A stretch of DNA of 9,291 nt, taken from the NCBI GenBank assembly GCA_002435755.1, contig DIYH01000041.1, forward strand, positions 1-9,291. Direction: 5' to 3'. Both the position numbers and the translations under genes were made by a program. Of this stretch, positions 1-7,080 are shown one piece after another. Below the pieces are notes generated by a model. It did not search any database and was not told the origin of the DNA. It saw nothing but the letters and a program-made list of their open reading frames with translations. Each line of letters starts with the position of its first letter. The first letter of the stretch is position 1. The stretch comes from Flammeovirgaceae bacterium UBA6059 (GTDB lineage Bacteria > Bacteroidota > Bacteroidia > Cytophagales > Cyclobacteriaceae).

Positions 1-3000
1 CTGCTCAGTATAATAGCTGCTGCGTCATCATTAGTCAGAGTTATTGTTGCATCATCTGTGATGCCTACCGGCAGAGTAGTACTGAGATTGGACAGGCTCA
101 CTGTCAGGTTCTCATCCGGCTCAACTTTATTATCTGCACTACCGGTAAGAGCAATGGTCTGTATCTCCGCGGCATCTCCGATAAAGGTGAGCATTTCATT
201 CACCAGTGGAGTATAATCCATATCTGCCTCTAGTGCCGTACCATCTGCTGTGGAAACTTCTACAATGAAGCCACCTTGAACTGCATTATCCAGTACAACT
301 GGAATCAGGATCTCATCTGCATCCTCTTCTATGGTGATATTGTCAATGGTGATGGAGGCCCGATCGTTATCGTTGATGGTATAGGTGTGTACTGTATTGG
401 TGCCCAAATTGGCGTTGATAGGTTCTGATAGTGTCACTATTACTGTCTCATTGGCTTCCAGTATAGCATCATCCACGATATCAGCGATGGTAATGGTTTC
501 ACTGGTACTGCCCGGGTCGAAGGTCAAGATCCCATCCGCTAGGGTGTAGTCTGTACCCCCTCCGGTAGCTGTACCAGTCAAGGTATAGGCGACCTCTACT
601 TTAAGAGCGCTTTCGACAGTCATATCTACCTGGAGTTCAGTTGATAGTTGATCCTCGCCCCCCGAAGAGGAGGTTGTTGCAAAAGCGACACCAGGGGTAT
701 CATCATCCAGGATGCTGATCGTCTGCCGCTGCTCTCCATCTTCTGAGCCATTAGAAACTCCTGTCACCTCCACAACAATAGTCTCATTAGTCTCGGGATT
801 CCCATCATCAATAGAGGTGATGATCACTATGGCATCTCCTGAGAGTTGACCTGCCTCAACAGTAATCATATTGCTGGCATTACCATCATAGTCTGTACCT
901 CTTACAGCCGTGCCGGAATAGCTCAAACTCACTGTGACGGGGTTAATAGATAAGTTGGATAAAGTTGCAGTCAGTGTAGCTTCACCCCCGTTTTCAACAA
1001 TGCTGCTCTCATCTACACTCAATGTCACTGTCGGTTCAGTGTCATCGTTATTGATTGTAACTGTTGCTTCATCGGTAATGTCAATAGCACCGGAAGCTAC
1101 CTTGGCCGGCACTAGATTATCCATAGAGATAGTCAACGTTTCATCATTTTCGAACTTGGTGTCATTTCCAATGGTAACAACAACAGTCTCGGATTCGTCA
1201 GCAGTTCCTGAAAATGACTTAACAACAGAGTTGATCGCTTCATAATCCGCATCGGCTATAGTCGCTGTACCATCTATTGTACTTACAGCTACATTAAAAC
1301 CACCATCCACTGAATTGTCAAGTATAAGAACGACTGCAGCCGTTCCGTCATCTTCGTTTACAGTGACGTCAGCTATAGTTACACTGGCTTGGTCCTCATT
1401 GGTGATGACTCCTATTCCTTCAGAATCTTCGATAGCAATGTTGAAACCTACAGGATCAGTTAACTCAAGAATGATAGTCTCATTCGATTCAACAATCGAT
1501 TCGCCCAATACAGTAACTTCAATAGGCTTGGCAACTTCTCCGGCCTCAAAAGTCACTGTACCTGATAGCGCAGTGTAGTCTAATCCGGAAGTGGCTGTTC
1601 CATCAGAAGTTGTGTAGTTAACCGTAACACCACCATCCGGAGCAGGCTCTGATAAAGAAACGGTATAGCTTAAGGTTACATTTCCAACCGTGCTTTCATC
1701 GACCGAGGGGTTATTTATTGATATTTTAGGTGCTATTGGTTCACCAAACAAGATATTGTCAATAAAGAATTCTGACAATGCTCGATCACTTTCAATGAGA
1801 ACAGAGTCGACCTCAGCAAAAATATCAATCCTACTAAGGTTCAGTGAACTCCAGCTTCCATTACCGAAAACACTCTCAAAAAGATGCTCTCCTCTCAAAT
1901 CGCCGTTTTTATACCCTTTAAAAGTAAGATCGCTTTGGTTTTCGTCATAAGCCACATCTACGGCCTTTAACTGAAATTCATCTCCGTTACATGAAGCTAT
2001 AGAAAAGGAGTTGCCATCTTGGGCCTGCAAATAGAAGTTGTCCGTATTATCTTCTCGTCTCAAGCCTGGTGGGTTCAGATTGCCGAAGTTATAACCTGAA
2101 TTACCGAAATTCCTTCCTGAGGCATTAACCGAAAATGGGAAGTCCAAAAGGCCTGTAAATGGTTCAGCGCAATCCAGCAGATAATACCAGTTAGTAACGA
2201 TCGAATTGAACCCGGCTACAAACCCACTTGCAGTCAGGTTAAGCCTGAACAGCATTGAGGTTGTATTTATATTCCCAACTTCGGATTGGTCTACATTCAT
2301 ACTGATAAATCTTACAGTGGCAAATCGCTTTTCCAAGCTATCCAATTCATAATTATGATCAGTACCCGCTATGCAGACACCTGATACTCTGACAGCAAAT
2401 TCATATTGATTGGTGGTCGGATTGAGCACTGAAAATGAAGCTGTATAGCCTATTTCAGCGTTGTCATCAGTCATAAAACCCTGGAGATGATCAATACGAT
2501 TATCCATTTCTACTTCCATCTGTACTGGTTGACTACTACCATAGAATGTGATCAGCCCGGGAAATAAAAGTCCCAAGCTACCAGTATTGAGCTTGAACGG
2601 TATTTGAGCTGGTACATCACCTGGTTTGAGCATTAACCTTGTTGGGCTGGCGCCTTCATACCTTTTTTCAGTAAGGAAGACTTCTCCTTGCGCTGTGCCG
2701 GTAAAAATATTACCAGTCAAATCCTCGACCTCTCCTATAAAATCCAATCTCAACTCCCCTTGATTTGTGTTTAACGTACCGACAATACCTACCTCAACAC
2801 GAATAACCCGACCGGTATCGGCACTTATGGAATTAACAATACCGGCCCCTGATCCGGCAATCGTGTTCACGGTAAAATCCAAAATTGAAGCATTTTTGAT
2901 CGCTTCACTAAAAGCGATATCATAATAGATCAAATCGCTTATAGAAGACGGATTGTCGACTAAAGTAATACTCTCGACGGTAGGAGGGGTTAGATCGACT

Positions 3001-4016
3001 GTGAGAGTAGCTGTCACCATATTGCTGGTGTTATCGTTATCATCAGTTGCCGTAGCACTGATGGTGTAACTTCCTTCGACTAAAATGCTCAATGCATCAT
3101 CGGCAAGTGTCCACGTACCATCGCCATTGTTAGCAGCGGCCAGGGTCTGACCAGCCACTGTGATACTGATAGTGGCGGTGTGATCATCAATCGTACCTGA
3201 CAATGCAGGGCTAGGATCGCTAGTGATCAGATCGTCTACCGAAATGATCGGAGCAATCTCGTCAAGATCATTTACGTCTACTGTGACTGTCTCACTGGCA
3301 GAAGTGGCCGTACCATCGCTTACCGTGACGGTCAGGGTGTGACTACTGCTCGTTTCAAAATCAAGGCTAGTGTTGTCACTTACGGTGAGTTCGCCTGTCT
3401 CTGAGTCGATGGCAAATATACCATCGTCATTCCCGTCAGTGATCATCCAGTTGGACAAGTCATCATCATCTGCATCGCTAGCTGCTACAGTACCTATCAC
3501 CGTGCCATTGTCGGCATTTTCGTCTATGCTAAAAATTTGAGTAGCCGCTATGACTGGAGTGGTGTTATCAATACAAGTAGGTATATACCATTCTATATTC
3601 GTTATCTCTACTGTGCCGCCAGTAGAGGCAGTTGTAACAAGTAATACATCAGCCTCATCTTCATCAAAGCTGAATGTCTTACCAGAAGGTGACGATAAAG
3701 TTAAAGATACTGAAGTTTTAAATGCTTGTGCTATCTCAAGTTTAAGATCCCCGGTTACTTGGCCAAAAGTGATACTCTTGAGATAATAAGGGTTGGAACC
3801 AATAGCTGATTGACTAGTAATTGTAGCTGTACCAGTAGGGTTTGCGCTTGAAAAACTGCTAAAGCCACCTGTTAAGACAACACTGGACGGTATACACTGA
3901 GCAAACAAGTGCGTACTCACCGTCATTACTAAAAGACATGTTAAAACGAACACCAATAAACTTGTTAGTGGGATTAAATGCCTTGCCACTTTTTCTTCCA
4001 TAGCCTTGTAAATCAT
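1..4016 (-). CDS. Giant secreted cadherin/Ig/Calx-beta adhesin-like protein (adhesin A), 3' end outside window
   Basis: I translated the complement of this whole stretch and found one uninterrupted frame of 1338 codons running off the left edge. No start-to-stop ORF shows because the stop lies outside. ATG at 4016 follows an in-frame TAA at 4049-4047; ATG at 4001 is an equally good start, and neither has a strong Shine-Dalgarno. Residues 1-39 are a Sec signal peptide (charged start, hydrophobic core about 18-33, cleavage LFA|QC). Then come an N-terminal domain (about 41-148), a cadherin-like domain (about 153-250, with SIDENADNGTVIGT and TLTVTVSDGT), two Ig-like domains (about 251-341 and 343-450), about 300 unassigned residues (455-760) and at least five Calx-beta repeats from 763. 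Such proteins are usually cell-surface adhesins, and acidic loops suggest calcium binding. T9SS export is inferred from adhesin B; the sorting domain would lie beyond the window. Role in adhesion or gliding is unproven. Confidence 0.9.
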   Translation of the reverse strand, partial: MIYKAMEEKVARHLIPLTSLLVFVLTCLLVMTVSTHLFAQCIPSSVVLTGGFSSFSSANPTGTATITSQSAIGSNPYYLKSITFGQVTGDLKLEIAQAFKTSVSLTLSSPSGKTFSFDEDEADVLLVTTASTGGTVEITNIEWYIPTCIDNTTPVIAATQIFSIDENADNGTVIGTVAASDADDDDLSNWMITDGNDDGIFAIDSETGELTVSDNTSLDFETSSSHTLTVTVSDGTATSASETVTVDVNDLDEIAPIISVDDLITSDPSPALSGTIDDHTATISITVAGQTLAAANNGDGTWTLADDALSILVEGSYTISATATDDNDNTSNMVTATLTVDLTPPTVESITLVDNPSSISDLIYYDIAFSEAIKNASILDFTVNTIAGSGAGIVNSISADTGRVIRVEVGIVGTLNTNQGELRLDFIGEVEDLTGNIFTGTAQGEVFLTEKRYEGASPTRLMLKPGDVPAQIPFKLNTGSLGLLFPGLITFYGSSQPVQMEVEMDNRIDHLQGFMTDDNAEIGYTASFSVLNPTTNQYEFAVRVSGVCIAGTDHNYELDSLEKRFATVRFISMNVDQSEVGNINTTSMLFRLNLTASGFVAGFNSIVTNWYYLLDCAEPFTGLLDFPFSVNASGRNFGNSGYNFGNLNPPGLRREDNTDNFYLQAQDGNSFSIASCNGDEFQLKAVDVAYDENQSDLTFKGYKNGDLRGEHLFESVFGNGSWSSLNLSRIDIFAEVDSVLIESDRALSEFFIDNILFGEPIAPKISINNPSVDESTVGNVTLSYTVSLSEPAPDGGVTVNYTTSDGTATSGLDYTALSGTVTFEAGEVAKPIEVTVLGESIVESNETIILELTDPVGFNIAIEDSEGIGVITNEDQASVTIADVTVNEDDGTAAVVLILDNSVDGGFNVAVSTIDGTATIADADYEAINSVVKSFSGTADESETVVVTIGNDTKFENDETLTISMDNLVPAKVASGAIDITDEATVTINNDDTEPTVTLSVDESSIVENGGEATLTATLSNLSINPVTVSLSYSGTAVRGTDYDGNASNMITVEAGQLSGDAIVIITSIDDGNPETNETIVVEVTGVSNGSEDGEQRQTISILDDDTPGVAFATTSSSGGEDQLSTELQVDMTVESALKVEVAYTLTGTATGGGTDYTLADGILTFDPGSTSETITIADIVDDAILEANETVIVTLSEPINANLGTNTVHTYTINDNDRASITIDNITIEEDADEILIPVVLDNAVQGGFIVEVSTADGTALEADMDYTPLVNEMLTFIGDAAEIQTIALTGSADNKVEPDENLTVSLSNLSTTLPVGITDDATITLTNDDAAAIILS
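24..1730 (-). repeat. Five tandem Calx-beta protein repeats in adhesin A
   Basis: Five diverged repeats of about 112-116 residues cover residues 763-1331, and a sixth begins before the left edge. The approximate boundaries on the window are 1730-1389, 1388-1041, 1040-699, 698-363 and 362-24. Each shows the Calx-beta pattern: a VTI-type first strand, an acidic E-D-rich turn, a G-T-A-xxx-DY segment (DGTATSGLDYTALSG in the first), an E-x-N/D-E-T strand (VESNETIILEL in the first), and an ending in N/D-D-D such as INNDD or LTNDD. Calx-beta domains are beta-sandwiches that often bind calcium; in bacterial surface proteins they act as stalk modules. The repeats contain no cysteine and are too diverged to be a recent DNA-level duplication. 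Confidence 0.85.
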
Positions 4017-4297
4017 TCTCGGATACACCACGATCCGAAACACCCCTTAAGTATACCTTTCCATAGCTACACTGGACCAAAATTCGTAGCGACAAAAACA
4101 CGACATTGCCGTTGAAATGGATGAAACAAAGATTTAAGAAACAGGCATCAAAGAAGATTTAGCCAGCTAATACGTTAACGATCATAACTAGGAATAGTCA
4201 AATTATTACATACGACCCGCGATGACCTGCTGTTCTGGCTTGGTGCAAGTGTTGAACACCTTTGAAATTGATCGAAGAAACTTCTAATTTTTGAGCA
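4017..4297. promoter_or_regulatory. Divergent promoter region between adhesin A and the 7TM regulator
   Basis: This 281-bp spacer lies between two divergent start codons, so it should hold the promoters of both genes. I find no perfect match to the Bacteroidota consensus (TTG about 19 bp before TAnnTTTG). The nearest candidates are CACCTTTG at 4257-4264 toward the regulator, with TTG at 4240-4242 at too short a spacing, and AATCTTTG on the minus strand toward adhesin A. An 8-bp palindrome CGTTAACG lies at 4173-4180. No convincing small gene is present. That it is a shared control region follows from geometry; the individual boxes are weak. Confidence 0.5.
4249..4259. promoter_or_regulatory. 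Short inverted repeat upstream of the 7TM regulator (candidate operator)
   Basis: GTGTTGAACAC is a perfect 5-bp inverted repeat around one central base, 38 bp before the regulator's ATG, and it overlaps a weak TTTG-type promoter box. It could be a dimer-binding site, perhaps autoregulatory. A symmetric 11-mer of this kind also arises by chance in 281 bp, so this is only a candidate. Confidence 0.2.
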
Positions 4298-5932
4298 ATG
4301 TATGTCCTGACCATTATCGTCATTTTCCTTTCGTTCGTTCTTCCGGTCTCAGCGGATGAAGTGACCATTGATAAGGGTTCGACCGGCTACATCAATCTTA
4401 AAGATCATCTTCAGATATTTACCTCTCAGTCAGATGATAAAGACCCTCTGTCTTCCCAAAGTTATGTCCCCTACGAATCACACCTACTCAGTCAGAGTAG
4501 CCAATCACATTGGTTCAGGATCCGATTGATCAATCAAAGTAAGGAGTCGATTGAGCTAAAGGTGAGCACCTTTTTTATGGATAGTGTGGTGGTATATCGC
4601 CAAAGTAGTGACTCGACTCAAATGCTATCAGCAAACAACGGATATCTGGTACCTGTAGCAGATCGTGCTTTCCCGTTTTATCAAACCAGTATTGTCCCAA
4701 TTACTATACCTACACTTTCTAGAGACTACTACTACTTTCATGTGATCAACCATACAACATCCGGAAAAAATGTACTAAAATCCTCTATAAGAATGGGTTT
4801 CGTGGGTTATACGGATATCTCGTTCAAAAAATGGTACGACTGGGGTTTATCGTTCAACTACTTCACGGCAGGTATGATGCTATTCATTGCTGCATTGAAC
4901 TTCTTACTTTATTTCACCACATCCGCTCGAAACTACTTTTTTTTGGCCGTAAATAATTTAGGGTATTTGACATGGATAGTCATATTCGGTGGGATGCTCA
5001 TCAATTTTGAGGTCCTTACCGACTTGACTTTAGAACGTGAGGTGAGACTACTTCTTCCACCCCCATTGATCACCCTGACTTATTCTATCTATGCCGTAGA
5101 CTTTCTGGACTTAAGACAACATTTTCCAGTATTCTTTAAAATCTTCATTAGTGTTCTTATCATACATTCGGCGATGATGGTACTTCACATTGTCGGGTTT
5201 CATGAAATAGCATACTTAGTGTCACAGTTGTTCGCACCTTTCATCTATTTTTCTGTCCTGATATGTGCCTATATATTGTGGAAAAGGGGATATGATCTCA
5301 TCAAATACTTTTTTCTTGCCTGCCTTGTATTCACGATAGGTGTGGTGGTCTTTCTGATAGCCTACAACGTCCCCAATATCAATTATTTGATCGGCCATTA
5401 TTTTGCCCAAGCCTGTTTTATTCTGGAAGTCCTTTTGTTTTCAGCAGTGACGTTTCAAAAGTTCATCAATATGCAGTCAGAGAACATAGCCATAAAGACA
5501 AGAGAAACTGTACTCGAAAATGAGCTCAATCATAAGAATAGACAGATCACATCTATGATTGCATTGAAGATCAACAAAAACAACAAATTGGTTGACTTGA
5601 AAAGAAGATTGGATGGACACAATATGGATCGTCAACTGGTGGCTTCTTTCAAAAAAGATATTGATGATATGCTCAGTTTTGATACGAGCTGGGAAGACTT
5701 CAAAGTTCATTTTGAAGGGGTTCACCCTACCTTTTTTGATAAACTACAATCGGCCTTTGGTCCTATGACCACCAATGAACTCAGGCTGGCAGCTTTTATC
5801 AAAATGAATTTAAAAAACAAGGAAATAGCAAGTATTACAGCCATAAGTCTCAGAAGCGTCGAAAAGGCAAAAGAACGGCTAAAGAAGAAAATGAATGTAG
5901 AAAAGATCTCCCAAACGATAAAGCATATTTAG
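4298..5932 (+). CDS. 7TMR-DISM membrane receptor with C-terminal LuxR-like DNA-binding domain
   Basis: A 544-residue one-component membrane regulator. Residues 1-19 look like a signal peptide (hydrophobic TIIVIFLSFVLPVSA, then DEV). Residues 20-165 resemble the 7TMR-DISM extracellular domain, with HWFRIRLINQSKESIELKVS followed by DSVVVY, a beta-jellyroll thought to bind carbohydrate or other small ligands. About seven hydrophobic segments follow between 184 and 388, then a charged, probably coiled-coil linker (about 393-460). The C-terminus (486-540) carries NELRLAAFIKMNLKNKEIAS and then SLRSVEKAKERLKKKM, the helix-turn-helix style found behind many Bacteroidota 7TM and TPR regulators. It lacks histidine kinase, GGDEF or phosphatase domains, so its output should be direct DNA binding from the membrane. 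The ligand and targets are unknown. It is divergent from adhesin A, a plausible but unproven target. The ATG is preceded by AT-rich sequence without a clear Shine-Dalgarno, as is common in this phylum. Confidence 0.85.
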   Translation: MYVLTIIVIFLSFVLPVSADEVTIDKGSTGYINLKDHLQIFTSQSDDKDPLSSQSYVPYESHLLSQSSQSHWFRIRLINQSKESIELKVSTFFMDSVVVYRQSSDSTQMLSANNGYLVPVADRAFPFYQTSIVPITIPTLSRDYYYFHVINHTTSGKNVLKSSIRMGFVGYTDISFKKWYDWGLSFNYFTAGMMLFIAALNFLLYFTTSARNYFFLAVNNLGYLTWIVIFGGMLINFEVLTDLTLEREVRLLLPPPLITLTYSIYAVDFLDLRQHFPVFFKIFISVLIIHSAMMVLHIVGFHEIAYLVSQLFAPFIYFSVLICAYILWKRGYDLIKYFFLACLVFTIGVVVFLIAYNVPNINYLIGHYFAQACFILEVLLFSAVTFQKFINMQSENIAIKTRETVLENELNHKNRQITSMIALKINKNNKLVDLKRRLDGHNMDRQLVASFKKDIDDMLSFDTSWEDFKVHFEGVHPTFFDKLQSAFGPMTTNELRLAAFIKMNLKNKEIASITAISLRSVEKAKERLKKKMNVEKISQTIKHI

Positions 5933-6136
5933 GGACGACATCTTCTACCAGGCAGCAATATTTTGCATGGCCTTATCTTATATCGATCAGTGACAATCAT
6001 ATCGAAGAGAAGGCAGAACTGTGCAAAAATCATCTCGTCAACAAAATGATTATTCTCGTTTTTGTGTTGAACGCTGATTTTGCCAACCGTGGCGATTTGA
6101 TTTTTAGGTCAGGTTGAAGACAACTAATCTTTCTCC
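5933..6136. other. Convergent intergenic spacer, no gene seen
   Basis: These 204 bp separate the 3' ends of the regulator and the PorP/SprF-like gene, so terminators for both are expected. I see only weak candidates: AATCAT at 6028-6033 pairing with ATGATT at 6046-6051, and a 4-bp stem GCCA/TGGC at 6082-6093 followed on the plus strand by T-rich sequence. Neither is a convincing intrinsic terminator. No ORF with a plausible start or composition is present. Confidence 0.5.
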
Positions 6137-7069
6137 CTAAAAATACCTCCTGCTACCCACCTGAGCCATTTCATCGCTTCCTTTGGGTTTGAACAGGTGG
6201 AAGCGGTAGCTCACCAGTAGCTCATGGGATGATGTGGTTGCGTCGGATAGTGTCGGGTCAATGATGTAGTCGTAGGCATAGCCTGCACTCAGGTTCTCAT
6301 TGATGTTGAACTCTACCAGGAAGTTGATCGACTCGGGTGGGCGGTAGGAGACGCCTAACCACAGCAGTTCTTTGAACAGCATATTGACGTTGTAGTCGAC
6401 TGATAGTGGTGCCCCGTCTACGGCCTTGATCAGCAGGTTGGGCTTGATCTTCACATTTTCCGATAGGTTAAACAGATAGCCGCCTGTTAAGAAATAATGT
6501 CTCCGCTGGGTGATGATCGTCTCTCCGCCACTCTTGATCTCCGTATTGAGCATAAGTGGTGCAGATAGCCCTGCATAGTATCTGTCTGTGGAGTAGAATA
6601 GCCCAAAGCCGAAGTTGGGCCGTGAGGCGGAGATACTCTCTGCAAAGTTAGGGTCGGTACCGATAACAAATAGGTCCGTGAGGTCAGAGTTGAAGCGCTG
6701 ATAGCCGCCCTGTACTCCCATGCGTAGCTCGCCTGGCCCTACCGGAATCATGTACGAGTAGCCCAGGAATACGCTCGTCTGGCTCGTCACTGCGATCTCG
6801 TCGTGGGTGATCTGGAGTCCCAGTCCGATGTTTTTGTCAGGTACTCCCGTATGCATGGCAAGCGTCTGTGTGCGTGGGGCTCCTTCTATACCCGTCCACT
6901 GCCACCTGCCTAGTGCTGAGACATTCATCAGACCCTGGCTACCTATGTAGCCAGGGTTGATGGCCATAGGGTTGAACATATATTGAGTAAACGTGACTTG
7001 CTGCTGTGCTTGGGCCACCATCGCAACAAACATCACTACTATTACAATTGCTAGTCTCTTCATTTTCAT
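6137..7069 (-). CDS. PorP/SprF family type IX secretion outer-membrane protein
   Basis: A 310-residue protein of usual length for the family. Residues 1-22 are a Sec signal peptide (MKMKRLAIVIVVMFVAMVAQA) with cleavage before QQQ. The family signature follows: FTQYMFNPMAINPGYIGSQG, then ALGRWQWTGIEGAPRTQTLA and KNIGLGLQI. The rest is alternating beta-strand sequence typical of an outer-membrane barrel, ending in ELLVSYRFHLF and a short polar tail. Known family members are PorP, a T9SS component of Porphyromonas gingivalis, and SprF, needed for secretion of the giant adhesin SprB in Flavobacterium johnsoniae. Only 11 bp separate it from the upstream adhesin B stop, so the two are very likely co-transcribed, with this protein the dedicated partner of adhesin B. 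No porK, porL, porM or porN gene is nearby, so it is probably an accessory paralogue rather than the core PorP. A second ATG at 7063 is an alternative start. Confidence 0.93.
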   Translation of the reverse strand: MKMKRLAIVIVVMFVAMVAQAQQQVTFTQYMFNPMAINPGYIGSQGLMNVSALGRWQWTGIEGAPRTQTLAMHTGVPDKNIGLGLQITHDEIAVTSQTSVFLGYSYMIPVGPGELRMGVQGGYQRFNSDLTDLFVIGTDPNFAESISASRPNFGFGLFYSTDRYYAGLSAPLMLNTEIKSGGETIITQRRHYFLTGGYLFNLSENVKIKPNLLIKAVDGAPLSVDYNVNMLFKELLWLGVSYRPPESINFLVEFNINENLSAGYAYDYIIDPTLSDATTSSHELLVSYRFHLFKPKGSDEMAQVGSRRYF

Positions 7070-7080
7070 TACGCTGGCCT

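Noticed and set aside
24..1730. Repetitive appearance as CRISPR or tandem DNA repeats
   Set aside because: The periodicity is at protein level, about 340 bases per unit and strongly diverged. There are no identical short repeats with spacers.
934..1950. Several plus-strand ORFs of 86-103 codons rich in S, T and V
   Set aside because: They are antisense shadows of the Calx-beta coding strand, whose T/V/D/E-rich codons read backwards as S/T/V-rich sequence. They have no domain or start context.
3894..3902. Lipoprotein signal in adhesin A (FAQC)
   Set aside because: Glutamine directly before the cysteine does not fit the lipobox; cleavage before the glutamine is the usual Bacteroidota pattern.
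3859..4101. An 80-codon minus-strand ORF across the start of adhesin A
   Set aside because: It is another frame of the adhesin A 5' end and its upstream spacer. The adhesin A frame has a signal peptide and recognisable domains; this one shows none.
6028..6093. Intrinsic terminators between the convergent genes
   Set aside because: The stems are only 4-6 bp, and the longer one is A/T-rich with a 12-base loop and no clear T-run, so they are mentioned only as weak candidates.
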